Shown here piece after piece: positions 7,572 to 15,297 of a stretch of 24,630 bases of DNA (within the stretch, counting starts at the first letter, position 1; every line of letters starts with the position of its first letter). Where the stretch lies: positions 1 through 24,630 of the IMG/VR virus record IMGVR_UViG_3300028192_000012, one strand, 5' to 3'. The translations under genes were made by a program, and so were the position numbers. The notes under the pieces were generated by a model. It had not been told where the DNA came from, made no database searches, and was given only the letters and a program-made list of their open reading frames with translations. Source of the stretch: a virus.

Positions 7572-8981
7572 ATGCCTAGCATTAATGATTTTTTAAAAGG
7601 ATTTACAGAAGGCCTTCCGGGCATGAAAGACTATCGTCATGCCTCAAGATTATATTTTGACGACAACTTTAAACTAGCACCAAAACACAAATATCTTTTC
7701 CATGTAGTATTTGACCTCGATGAAACCGTTCTTGGAGCAACAAGACCATTTACTAATAACGAAAGATTAGAATTGAATATGCTAGTTAAGACAATTGATT
7801 TGCCACAGTACAATATGAACGTTGATGAAAAAATTCAATACAATAAAAAAATGTATTTGGCAACAAAGATTAGTTATAATCCAATTAATATAGCATTTCA
7901 TGATGATAATGCTGATACTGTAAATGCTTTTTGGAAAACATATTATGAATATAACATAGCAGATTCAATAACTACGGTACCTTCAATGCGTACCATGAAC
8001 AAAGATACACAATATGATAGTGGCGACCAATTAAACTATACTCAATTTGGTATGGATACTGCTACAAATAGAAAAAAACCGTTCTTAAGAGGTATCGATA
8101 TTTTTGTATTACATAAACAAAGATTTACATCATTTCATTTAATAAATCCTGTTATTGGATCATTTGCACATGACCAATTAGATCAAACTGATGGTTTAGG
8201 AACTCTGCAAAACACAATGCAAATATTTTATGAAACAGTATTATACGATACAGGAACTATTAAAGGTGGTGGAGTACCTGGGTTTGGAACAATACACTAC
8301 GATCACGAACCTTCACCACTATCAGTATTAGGTGGAGGTACTAATTCAATCTTTGGACCAGGCGGAATAATTGATGGAATTGGTTCTGTTATTGGTGACG
8401 CAAAAAGGGGAGAAGTCGGACTTGGTACAATACTTAAAGGAATTCACACATATAATAAAGCAAAAAAAATGAAGAATCCTAAAGATCAAGCAAAAGAAGA
8501 ATTAAGAGGTATTGTAAAAGACGAAATTAAAAAAGTTGGAGAATCAGCAGGTACTATTGCAAATCCTGTTGGAGATTATTCTGTAGGAAGTGCCGTTGTA
8601 ACAACTGCTTTAGCAGGAGCCACAATTGCCGCATCAAAAGGTTTAATTGATAATGATAAAAAAGGTAATACAGTAATAAATTCTTCTACTATTGATACAA
8701 GTATCCACTTGACTGCTAACGAATGTTTTCTTCTTGTTAATAACAACGAAAATGTAAAACAAGAAATTGCGGCAAGTTTATATTATAAAGACATTGGGAG
8801 TAGAAAAGGATTAACAACTGCTGAAAGTAATATTGAATATAATTCTGCATCAGATTCAATTAAAAATGTTTATAATACTAAAGTAATCACAAATATTAGA
8901 AAACTAGTAACTGAAGGTTACATAAAAATAAACAAAAATACATACGACGTAACAACATCAATCGAAGGACAAAATTTATAA
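7572..8981 (+). CDS. second tail-tube-like structural protein (gp19/gp54 family type)
   Basis: 469 residues from the ATG at 7572 (MPSINDFLKGF). The N-terminal 250 residues look like a tube-fold protein related to gp19: KYLFHVVFDL, then VKTIDLPQYNMNV (72-84), then KISYNPINIAFHDDN (99-113), which lines up with the WNPITLNLRDD segment of gp19. A Gly/Pro-rich hinge follows (about 235-290), then a Lys-rich helical and mixed C-terminal region of about 180 residues with no recognised motif. In T4 the tube starts on gp54, a gp19 relative, so this protein may be a tube-initiating or tube-capping subunit; a baseplate hub-associated role is another option. An in-frame ATG at 7551 exists but directly abuts the terminator and precedes the promoter element. 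The stop overlaps the next start (TAATG). Confidence 0.65.
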   Translation: MPSINDFLKGFTEGLPGMKDYRHASRLYFDDNFKLAPKHKYLFHVVFDLDETVLGATRPFTNNERLELNMLVKTIDLPQYNMNVDEKIQYNKKMYLATKISYNPINIAFHDDNADTVNAFWKTYYEYNIADSITTVPSMRTMNKDTQYDSGDQLNYTQFGMDTATNRKKPFLRGIDIFVLHKQRFTSFHLINPVIGSFAHDQLDQTDGLGTLQNTMQIFYETVLYDTGTIKGGGVPGFGTIHYDHEPSPLSVLGGGTNSIFGPGGIIDGIGSVIGDAKRGEVGLGTILKGIHTYNKAKKMKNPKDQAKEELRGIVKDEIKKVGESAGTIANPVGDYSVGSAVVTTALAGATIAASKGLIDNDKKGNTVINSSTIDTSIHLTANECFLLVNNNENVKQEIAASLYYKDIGSRKGLTTAESNIEYNSASDSIKNVYNTKVITNIRKLVTEGYIKINKNTYDVTTSIEGQNL

Positions 8982-9358
8982 TGGCTGACATATATTCAAA
9001 TTTACCAACTAGTACTGATGACCGATTTGCAAAATCAATAAAAGAATTAACAGAAAATCAATATGTTGAACCTTTTTCATTCAACGTTGCTGAATATGAT
9101 ACTGCAATTGCTTTTTTTGTAAAAAGAGGATTTGACAGAGGTCCTGCAGAACAATTAGCATATATTATGTTACGACAAGCAAAGATTGATGACGTGAATA
9201 CTCAAGAAGTTCTTGATAAACTAGGAACTGCAAGTCCAATACAATTGTCTGAAATTGTTCAAATGATATTAAATGCCTCTCGATATAAATCAAGTCGACT
9301 TGGTTCAAGAGAAACAAAAAAATCTAAGGACATTATTTCTAGAAATATTGTGGAGTAA
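8981..9358 (+). CDS. conserved virion-module protein of unknown function
   Basis: 125 residues. The centre, VAEYDTAIAFFVKRGFDRG followed by an AEQLAYIMLRQAKIDD helix and a 'VLDKL...IQLSEIVQMILNASR' helix, matches a small conserved protein I recall from marine T4-like phages in the same neighbourhood. The last 30 residues are Ser/Arg/Lys-rich. It overlaps the previous stop by one base (TAATG) and is followed three bases later by the gp4-type gene, so it is translated as part of that operon. No enzymatic motif is visible. Possible roles are a structural minor protein or a tail chaperone. Confidence 0.65.
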   Translation: MADIYSNLPTSTDDRFAKSIKELTENQYVEPFSFNVAEYDTAIAFFVKRGFDRGPAEQLAYIMLRQAKIDDVNTQEVLDKLGTASPIQLSEIVQMILNASRYKSSRLGSRETKKSKDIISRNIVE

Positions 9359-9361
9359 ATT

Positions 9362-9796
9362 ATGAAATTTGCCAGAGGGAGATTTCATCTTAAAAATCAA
9401 GAAAAATATGTAGGCACTAAAACTCCTACTTACAGGTCTGGTTGGGAACACGCATTTATGAGATTATGCGATGAACATCCTAACGTATATAAATGGGCAA
9501 GTGAATCAATTAAAATACCTTACAGACATCCACTTACAGGCAAATATACAATCTACGTACCGGATTTTTTCGTTGTTTATATTGACAAAGAGGGGCGTAA
9601 ACACGCCGAGTTGGTTGAAATTAAGCCAAAGGCACAGACAACAATGGAAGATGCAGGACGTAGTCATTCTAAACAAAGACAAGTTGTTATTAATACTGCA
9701 AAGTGGGAGGCCGCAAGTGCTTATGCAAAACAAAATAGAATTAAATTTAGAGTAGTATCAGAAGAGCAATTATTCCATAACGGTAAACGTAAGTAA
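9362..9796 (+). CDS. gp4: gp4-type head completion protein (TnsA-like nuclease fold)
   Basis: 144 residues against about 150 for T4 gp4. Needed in T4 to finish the DNA-filled head before tail joining. Landmarks include YRSGWEHAFMRLCDEHP (24-40), IKIPYRHPLTGKYTIY, the YVPDFFVVY strand (65-73), LVEIKPK (84-90) and NTAKWEAA (111-118). Glu29, Asp68, Glu86 and Lys88 together make an E...D...ExK set like that of TnsA-type and restriction-like nucleases, so a nuclease activity on DNA ends is plausible. A TGGAG Shine-Dalgarno sequence at 9351-9355, overlapping the end of the preceding gene, serves the ATG. The assignment rests on motif memory, with good length agreement. Confidence 0.8.
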   Translation: MKFARGRFHLKNQEKYVGTKTPTYRSGWEHAFMRLCDEHPNVYKWASESIKIPYRHPLTGKYTIYVPDFFVVYIDKEGRKHAELVEIKPKAQTTMEDAGRSHSKQRQVVINTAKWEAASAYAKQNRIKFRVVSEEQLFHNGKRK

Positions 9797-9799
9797 ATA
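9792..9799 (+). promoter_or_regulatory. T4-type late promoter element for gp16 (AGTAAATA)
   Basis: AGTAAATA overlaps the stop codon of the gp4-type gene and ends 5 bases before the ATG at 9805. Confidence 0.65.
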
Positions 9800-9804
9800 A
9801 AACG

Positions 9805-10353
9805 ATGACTAAGAAATTAGAAGATATATTAAATTTACCAAATGTTAAAGAAGCATTTGCAAAAGTTGATGAAAAAGAAAAGAACAAGAAAAACGAAGAT
9901 AAAAATGGTTACGTTGCTCCAAAAAATGTTGATCCAAAAACAGCAATAGCACTCGAAAAAACATACAAAGAATTTGACAAGATTTCTGCTTCTCTACCAC
10001 AAGTAAAAGGATTAGGAGAAATATCCGATTTAGAACTAGATAAATTAGCATCTGAGGCAGAAGAGTCATATAAAAATTTAATGGATTTAGGTATGAACGT
10101 CGACTCTCGTTATTCAGGACGTATATTTGAAGTTGCAAGTACTATGTTACGTAATGCCATAGATGCTAAAGGTTCTAAAATAGACAAAAAACTTAAAATG
10201 GTGGAATTACAACTTAAAAAACTAAAAATAGATAAAACAGGCGGGGACGACCTAGAGACAGTAGAATCAGAGGGTGTAATTATATCTGATCGTAACGAAT
10301 TAATGAAGAAACTACTTAAGAAAGACGACACGGAAGACAGCAAGAAAGACTAA
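9805..10353 (+). CDS. gp16: gp16-type terminase small subunit
   Basis: 182 residues against 164 in T4. Recognises phage DNA and stimulates the gp17 motor. Layout: a charged N-terminus (20-40, Lys/Glu/Asn-rich), a helical core with LDKLASEAEESYKNLMDLGM (78-97), the segment GRIFEVASTMLRNAIDAK (105-122) followed by a Lys-rich coiled coil MVELQLKKLKIDK (132-144), and a polar C-terminal tail. The SRYSGRIFEVASTML region and the following coil match gp16 proteins of T4-like phages as I know them. It is separated from gp17 by three genes, whereas in T4 genes 16 and 17 are adjacent. Confidence 0.75.
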   Translation: MTKKLEDILNLPNVKEAFAKVDEKEKNKKNEDKNGYVAPKNVDPKTAIALEKTYKEFDKISASLPQVKGLGEISDLELDKLASEAEESYKNLMDLGMNVDSRYSGRIFEVASTMLRNAIDAKGSKIDKKLKMVELQLKKLKIDKTGGDDLETVESEGVIISDRNELMKKLLKKDDTEDSKKD

Positions 10354-10356
10354 ATA
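10349..10356 (+). promoter_or_regulatory. T4-type late promoter element (ACTAAATA)
   Basis: ACTAAATA contains the stop codon of gp16 (10351-10353) and ends 7 bases before the ATG at 10364. Confidence 0.65.
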
Positions 10357-10363
10357 TTGTATT

Positions 10364-10972
10364 ATGAGCGACTTTAAGCACTATCTAACCGAAGCAATAA
10401 AGCAATACGACTATCGAATTAAGGTAGCAGGTGATATCGATAAAGATTTTGCATCACGAATGGAAACTTGCTTACAAAAATACGAAGTCAAAAAATTATC
10501 TGCAGGCAAAAAAACACCAATTCAAGAACATCCATTAGATTTTCCTACTCTTAAAAATCAATTAGTAAACATATTTGAACTCACTACAAATTATCCAGTT
10601 TCAGTTAGAGAATTAAAAGAATATATTGCTGATCATATGGACGTATCATCAATTATGATAGTAGTTAAAAAACCAGGAGAACCAACAGAAGAATACCAAG
10701 AACAAATGAAAGACAAATCGGAATATCAAAATTTGTTACAAACAGTTGAAATGGGTTCAGCAAGTGATGTTAAGCCTGAAGATATGTATGGTGATAAGGC
10801 TAATATGAGTTTGCTAAAAGAATTATTAAAAGATAGAGAAAAAACAGAATTTGTTAAAACAGAAAAAACACAAGAAGTACAAAGTAAGGAAGACGAAGGA
10901 AGTCCTTCACCGTTAACAAAAGCGGCACATGATGGACCTATTAAAGGCAACCCAATTCCAGCAGGAAAATAA
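10364..10972 (+). CDS. conserved phage protein, probable virion component
   Basis: 202 residues. The N-terminal 100 residues (FKHYLTEAIKQYDYRIKVAG, then KKTPIQEHPLDFP near 49-61, then YPVSVRELKEYIADHM near 76-91) form a compact alpha/beta domain I recall from several marine tailed phages, where it is called a structural or hypothetical protein. After about residue 100 the sequence is Glu/Lys/Gln-rich and probably disordered, ending with a Pro/Gly-rich tail. There are no catalytic motifs. It sits between gp16 and an acidic protein that starts 4 bases after its stop, so the two are probably made together. A link to packaging or head assembly is inferred from position only. Confidence 0.6.
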   Translation: MSDFKHYLTEAIKQYDYRIKVAGDIDKDFASRMETCLQKYEVKKLSAGKKTPIQEHPLDFPTLKNQLVNIFELTTNYPVSVRELKEYIADHMDVSSIMIVVKKPGEPTEEYQEQMKDKSEYQNLLQTVEMGSASDVKPEDMYGDKANMSLLKELLKDREKTEFVKTEKTQEVQSKEDEGSPSPLTKAAHDGPIKGNPIPAGK

Positions 10973-10976
10973 TATT

Positions 10977-12389
10977 ATGGAAATGATTGACGTTTTAAAT
11001 AAACTACACGAACTTGAAAATAAAAGTCCTGAAGTTACAAAAGCAATCACTAGTGTTGAAAAAACAAATATAACACAAGAAGCAAAAGGAAAAGATCACG
11101 ATAAAGACGGTGACGTAGATTCTAAAGACTGGAAAAAATCTAAAGATATTGCTATTAAAAAAGCAATAAAAAAAGAATCAATAAGTTACAAAGATTTTTT
11201 AGCATCTAAAGGCGTAGACATTTACAAACTTACAGGTGATGAACACGTAAAATATTCTACAGCATATAGAGACAATAGAGATGATCAAGAAGCAAGTGAT
11301 TCTCAAAGTCAAACAGATGCACCACAACAAGAAGGTAGAGTTAAAGATGCAGTACTTGGTGCTGAAGAAAGAGTTGGGGATTACATTGACGATGATGGCA
11401 ACTTAAAAATGCCTAAAAATAAAGTTTTATATGATTTAAAAGCACAAAGTAAACAAACAACAGATGCGATGGCAAGTTATGAACTTAATATTGCAATAGA
11501 TTTAGTTCAAGATAAATTTGATGATAACGGTCAAGCAAGACCTGATGAGGACGATGTTCCACATGATGTAGATACACAAATGAATATGGACGCACCAACA
11601 GAAGCAGAACCTCAAACAACTGAACCAAAAGTTGAAGAAGAAATGACACCTATGGGAACTAGAATGTTTTTTGATATGGGTGCTAAATTAGATATTAATT
11701 TTGATATGGATCAAAAAGGAATGATGGCTGGTGTTTTAAACAGATTAGATCAAGATGCGTTAATGAAATCAGTAGACGAGTACAAAGCACAGGAATTAGA
11801 TCCGGATCAAGCAGAGTCAGAACAGGTAAATACAAATACAATGAAAACAGAAGACAAAAAACCACTTAAAGAAGACAAAAAACCAGTTAAAGAAGCAATA
11901 ACAATGAGTGCTGATTCACCAGAAGAAGCAGGTATGTTAATGCAAATTATGAAACTTGCAGGTGTACAACAAGTAACACCTGATATGATTGGTGGAGAAG
12001 AACCAGCGGCAGACAACGATGCAGATCACGATCACGATGGCGATGGCGAACAAGACCATGCTCCAGAAGAATGTCCAGTATGTGGCAACGACGGTGGAGA
12101 TATGAGAAATATGATGAGTAAAGTTGACGACAGAGAAGAACCAGCAGAAGAAACTTATTCTAATACACCGGACGAAAAAACTCAAGATATTGATGATTTA
12201 GTTAATGTTCACTCTGGTGGTTTAAATAGACAAAAACAACAAGTAAGAAAAGAATATCCAGGTGATAATCCACTTGCAGTCAAAGAAGATCCAACAGAAG
12301 AAGAATTATCAAATTCATTAAGAAATCAATACGAAGGCTTTAAAAAAAGTTATTCAGAAGCAATATCTAAAACAAAAGAATCCAAGTAA
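10977..12389 (+). CDS. acidic virion-type protein with an EF-hand-like calcium loop
   Basis: 470 residues from the ATG at 10977. An in-frame ATG at 10929 lies inside the preceding gene; 10977, 4 bases after that gene's stop, is the better start. Residues 40-51 (DHDKDGDVDSKD) fit the 12-residue EF-hand/dockerin loop DxDxDGxVxxxD. The middle is Asp/Glu/Gln-rich and likely disordered apart from a TPMGTRMFFDMGAKLD segment. Near 325 there is MKLAGV, a motif repeated as TKLAGV in the 15298 protein. At 347-375 a second Asp/His-rich stretch (DHDHDGDGEQDH) is followed by a CPVC pair. The KEDKKP block is repeated twice near 298-304. I do not recognise the family. Acidity, low complexity and location near packaging genes suggest an internal head or scaffold-associated protein, which is an inference. 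Confidence 0.65.
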   Translation: MEMIDVLNKLHELENKSPEVTKAITSVEKTNITQEAKGKDHDKDGDVDSKDWKKSKDIAIKKAIKKESISYKDFLASKGVDIYKLTGDEHVKYSTAYRDNRDDQEASDSQSQTDAPQQEGRVKDAVLGAEERVGDYIDDDGNLKMPKNKVLYDLKAQSKQTTDAMASYELNIAIDLVQDKFDDNGQARPDEDDVPHDVDTQMNMDAPTEAEPQTTEPKVEEEMTPMGTRMFFDMGAKLDINFDMDQKGMMAGVLNRLDQDALMKSVDEYKAQELDPDQAESEQVNTNTMKTEDKKPLKEDKKPVKEAITMSADSPEEAGMLMQIMKLAGVQQVTPDMIGGEEPAADNDADHDHDGDGEQDHAPEECPVCGNDGGDMRNMMSKVDDREEPAEETYSNTPDEKTQDIDDLVNVHSGGLNRQKQQVRKEYPGDNPLAVKEDPTEEELSNSLRNQYEGFKKSYSEAISKTKESK

Positions 12390-12403
12390 TTTCATTTATA
12401 ATA

Positions 12404-12411
12404 TTTAAATA
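12404..12411 (+). promoter_or_regulatory. T4-type late promoter element for the sulfotransferase gene
   Basis: TTTAAATA ends 5 bases before the ATG at 12417, with no Shine-Dalgarno sequence. The cargo gene thus carries the same late signal as the structural genes around it. Confidence 0.65.
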
Positions 12412-12416
12412 AGCAT

Positions 12417-13184
12417 ATGAGTAATAAAAGACTTATGGCTGTTAGATCATTTGCATTAGTTAATGACTCTATGTGGATCGGCATTCCAAAAACTGCCACT
12501 ACTAGTCTACAACAAATCTTCCACAGATTTCCAAAAACATATTATGAAGATAATTCAGAATTTTTAAAAATTAGAAAGTCACCAGACTTATCACCTAAAA
12601 AAATCTGGTGCATATGGAGAGACCCATGGCAACGTTGGTTATCTGCCGTCATGCAAGACTACGAATTAAAATTTGATCTAGGAAGAGTGACGCCATCTGG
12701 AAACAAGAATCATCGGCAAATGGATTATCAAGAAATAGTTAGTCTGGCAAAGGACCTACAATTAAAATGGAAATTTAATAGTGCAAATTTAAGAAATAAA
12801 ATGTTTCAGCATAGCAGTCTTTATGTTGCCAGGTATATTACCTTATTATGGAAGTTAGCAAATGAACGTCATAATTGTCCTATATTAGAAATTTATCCTA
12901 TATCAAAAATTAATAATGCAATAAAAACTCATTTCAATATAAATTTTAACTCTCCTAATCTAAATAAATCTCATCAAATAAATCTTGATCGTTTAGATAT
13001 GATTTTACAAGAAAAGAAATTTTATAACAAATGGAAAGAACAATTTGAAGAGGATATAAATCTCAATGAAATTATCTCACAAAATATAAAAAGATTTAAT
13101 AAGACAGAATGGAATGAAAAAGTTTTGTTTAAATATGGATTACATCTAGACCGTTATTTTAAAAAAATATCATCGGATTTTTAA
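12417..13184 (+). CDS. PAPS-dependent sulfotransferase-like protein
   Basis: 255 residues. Would move sulfate from PAPS to a sugar, lipid or protein hydroxyl in the cytoplasm. Two cofactor motifs are clear: IPKTATTSLQ (23-32), the 5'-phosphosulfate loop with Lys25 and the Thr/Ser run, and WRDPWQRWLSAVMQDY (67-82), the 3'-phosphate motif RDPxxRxxS with Arg68, Arg73 and Ser76. The Gly of the usual PKTGTTSL is Ala27 here. A strand WIGIPKT precedes the loop as in the family. The rest is helical and Asn/Lys/Ile-rich and not diagnostic. It is a cargo gene standing between virion genes and gp17, with its own late element and an inverted repeat after it, as if inserted as a unit. The substrate is unknown; host surface polysaccharide or a virion glycan are candidates. 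Confidence 0.75.
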   Translation: MSNKRLMAVRSFALVNDSMWIGIPKTATTSLQQIFHRFPKTYYEDNSEFLKIRKSPDLSPKKIWCIWRDPWQRWLSAVMQDYELKFDLGRVTPSGNKNHRQMDYQEIVSLAKDLQLKWKFNSANLRNKMFQHSSLYVARYITLLWKLANERHNCPILEIYPISKINNAIKTHFNINFNSPNLNKSHQINLDRLDMILQEKKFYNKWKEQFEEDINLNEIISQNIKRFNKTEWNEKVLFKYGLHLDRYFKKISSDF

Positions 13185-13190
13185 AACAAC

Positions 13191-13231
13191 AGGCTAGATA
13201 TAGAAGATTAAAACTAACCACAAACTAGCCT
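13191..13231. repeat. inverted repeat between the sulfotransferase gene and gp17
   Basis: AGGCTAG (13191-13197) and CTAGCCT (13225-13231) form a perfect 7-base inverted repeat with a 27-base AT-rich spacer. The right arm abuts the gp17 late promoter (13230-13237). There is no T run, so it is a poor terminator; the long spacer also weakens a hairpin. Confidence 0.45.
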
Positions 13232-13237
13232 TAAATA
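13230..13237 (+). promoter_or_regulatory. T4-type late promoter element for gp17 (CTTAAATA)
   Basis: CTTAAATA ends 7 bases before the ATG at 13245. The bases just before the ATG (ACACT) nearly repeat those at 2136 and 7572 (GCACT). Confidence 0.65.
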
Positions 13238-13244
13238 CAACACT

Positions 13245-14840
13245 ATGGCATATGTATCATTAGATTCAGAGCAAATTAAACGTGCTCACAAGAAGCACAA
13301 ATATACAAAAGATCAAGTATTAAAACTTGAAAAGTGTATGCATCCAAAAACCGGACCTTTGTATTTTATGGAAACATTCATGAGAATACAACATCCAACT
13401 AAAGGTGAGATGGCATTTCATCCTTATGATTTCCAAAAAAGATTAATTGAATCTTACAATTCGCACAGATTTAGTATATCAATGCTACCACGACAAACAG
13501 GTAAAACAACCTGTGCGGCAGGATACATTATTTGGTATGCTATGTTTCATCCAGATTCATCTATATTAATTGCGGCACACAAATACGCAGGTGCATCTGA
13601 CATTATGTCACGTGTAAGATTTGCATATGAGATGTTACCTGAATGGATTAAAGCAGGAGTAACACAATACAATAGAAATTCTATAGAATTTGATAATGGT
13701 TCAAAAATAATGGCAACTACTACAACTGAAAATACTGGACGGGGTTTATCCTTAACAATGATTTATTGTGATGAGTTTGCTTTCGTGCAACCACCCGATA
13801 AAGCCAAAGAGTTTTGGACTTCACTATCTCCAACACTATCAACAGGAGGTAAATGTATGATTACATCAACTCCAAATAGTGATGAAGATCAATTTGCATT
13901 AATTTGGAAAGAAGCAAACAAAAGATTTGACGACTATGGCAACGATAAAATAGTAGGAACAAATGGTTTCTATGCCATGAAGGCACACTGGTCAGAACAC
14001 CCTGACAGAGATGAAGAATGGGCAGAAACTGAAAAAGCAAGAATCGGTGACGAAAGATTTAGACGGGAACACGAATGTGAATTTATAATCTTTGACGAAA
14101 CATTAATTAACTCTATAACATTAGTAGAATTAGAAAGTACTTTGCCAACTTTAACTACAGGACAAGTTAGATGGTGGAAAACGCCACAGCCTGGAATGAC
14201 TTATATGGTATCATTAGATCCGGCGATGGGAACTGGTGGTGACTATGCCGCTATCCAAGTATTTGAACTGCCAACATTTGAACAAATTGGTGAATGGCGT
14301 CATAACGAAACACCAATGAATCAACAAGTTAGAATATTACAAGGTATTACAAAACATATACACGAAGCAATCATGGAAAAAGATAGTACTAACAATCCTC
14401 AAATATTTTATTCAATGGAAAATAATACAATAGGTGAAGCGGCATTAATGCGTGTAATGGATATTGGTGAAGAAAATATTCATGGTATGTTCTTATCAGA
14501 ACCTATTAGAAAAGGACATAGAAGAAAATTTAGAAGAGGGTTCAATACTACTGCTAAATTTAAAATAGATGCTTGTACTAAATTTAAAGAACTTATAGAA
14601 GGTGGAAAAATGGTAGTAAACAGTAATCTTCTTATAACTGAATTAAAAGATTTTGTTGCAACAGGAATGAGTTACAAAGCCAAGCCTGGACAAAATGACG
14701 ATTTAGTTAGTGCTTGTTTACTAATGACACGTATGATGAAAGTATTAGCAGATTTTGATCCTAAAATATTTGAAAAATGGACGAATAGAGACAGGGAATA
14801 CACTATACCAATGCCTATCTTTGCTAACTTGGGTGTATAA
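13245..14840 (+). CDS. gp17: gp17 terminase large subunit
   Basis: 531 residues against 610 in T4. The ATP-driven motor that pumps DNA into the prohead and cuts it. ATPase domain: the adenine-binding Gln region FHPYDFQKRL (58-67), a Walker A LPRQTGKTT (81-89, Lys87), a Walker B MIYCDEF (172-178, Asp176, Glu177) and a coupling motif TSTP (207-210). Nuclease domain: SLDPAMGTGGDYAA (323-336, Asp325), SMENN (390-394, Glu392) and QNDDLVSA (483-490, Asp485/486), matching the catalytic acid triad of T4 gp17. All key residues are present, so it should be active. It is preceded by a late promoter and followed one base after its stop by the next gene. Confidence 0.95.
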   Translation: MAYVSLDSEQIKRAHKKHKYTKDQVLKLEKCMHPKTGPLYFMETFMRIQHPTKGEMAFHPYDFQKRLIESYNSHRFSISMLPRQTGKTTCAAGYIIWYAMFHPDSSILIAAHKYAGASDIMSRVRFAYEMLPEWIKAGVTQYNRNSIEFDNGSKIMATTTTENTGRGLSLTMIYCDEFAFVQPPDKAKEFWTSLSPTLSTGGKCMITSTPNSDEDQFALIWKEANKRFDDYGNDKIVGTNGFYAMKAHWSEHPDRDEEWAETEKARIGDERFRREHECEFIIFDETLINSITLVELESTLPTLTTGQVRWWKTPQPGMTYMVSLDPAMGTGGDYAAIQVFELPTFEQIGEWRHNETPMNQQVRILQGITKHIHEAIMEKDSTNNPQIFYSMENNTIGEAALMRVMDIGEENIHGMFLSEPIRKGHRRKFRRGFNTTAKFKIDACTKFKELIEGGKMVVNSNLLITELKDFVATGMSYKAKPGQNDDLVSACLLMTRMMKVLADFDPKIFEKWTNRDREYTIPMPIFANLGV

Positions 14841-14841
14841 T

Positions 14842-15288
14842 ATGATTTTACAAAAAGCATTAGATAATTTTCTAGCAAAAGAAACTACTAAAAACAAAGG
14901 CGATGTTCCATGGTTGGTTTGGCTTATGGAAAATCCAAAATCACCATTACATTTACATGGCGCTTCTGCTTTAAATGATCATGATTACGTCCATGTTATT
15001 CTTGATAAAGGACAAGCCAACGATGATGAAGCATTTGTTATTGGATTTACAATGGGCAATGATGATAGAACTAAAAATTGGGAAGTAAAATTATTTAAAT
15101 TTATTTCCAGTAAGTTGTATCCTGAAGAAGCACGTTTTACTAAAGAGCAACTTAAAATTTTTGATAAGGGTTTTAAGTATGGCCAGTCAAAACTACCTTT
15201 ATATCAAAGAATCGGTGAATTTGATTGGGATACAATGGATAAAAATACTCCATTAAATGACATCAAAAGAAAATTTAACGTACAATAA
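14842..15288 (+). CDS. conserved protein with a Coq4-like HDxxH...E metal motif
   Basis: 148 residues from the ATG at 14842. An in-frame ATG at 14755 would overlap gp17 by 86 bases and is less likely. The core reads PWLVWLMENPKSPL, then NDHDYVHVILDKG, then DDEAFVIGFTMGND. The spacing His-Asp-x-x-His, eleven residues, Glu is the motif of the ubiquinone-pathway protein Coq4. I also recall related short proteins, of unknown function, in cyanobacteria and marine T4-like phages. Conserved GFTMGND and a LYPEEARF segment near the C-terminus define the family. It is placed directly after gp17 and is probably co-transcribed with it. Whether it binds metal or a lipid/quinone is an inference from the motif only. 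Confidence 0.65.
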   Translation: MILQKALDNFLAKETTKNKGDVPWLVWLMENPKSPLHLHGASALNDHDYVHVILDKGQANDDEAFVIGFTMGNDDRTKNWEVKLFKFISSKLYPEEARFTKEQLKIFDKGFKYGQSKLPLYQRIGEFDWDTMDKNTPLNDIKRKFNVQ

Positions 15289-15291
15289 ATA
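15284..15291 (+). promoter_or_regulatory. T4-type late promoter element (AATAAATA)
   Basis: AATAAATA includes the stop codon of the preceding gene (15286-15288) and ends 6 bases before the ATG at 15298. Confidence 0.7.
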
Positions 15292-15297
15292 CAGTAT

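Noticed and set aside
10929-10976. Longer N-terminus for the acidic 470-residue protein
   Set aside because: The start lies inside the preceding coding sequence; the ATG at 10977 is just 4 bases after that gene's stop.
12417-13184. Recent horizontal transfer of the sulfotransferase gene shown by base composition
   Set aside because: By eye it is as AT-rich as its neighbours; I could not measure a clear difference.
13191-13231. Terminator after the sulfotransferase gene
   Set aside because: The stem is 7 bases with a 27-base loop and no T run, so it is listed only as an inverted repeat.
14755-14841. Longer N-terminus for the Coq4-like protein
   Set aside because: It would overlap gp17 by 86 bases and give an N-terminus unlike the family pattern that begins near 14842.
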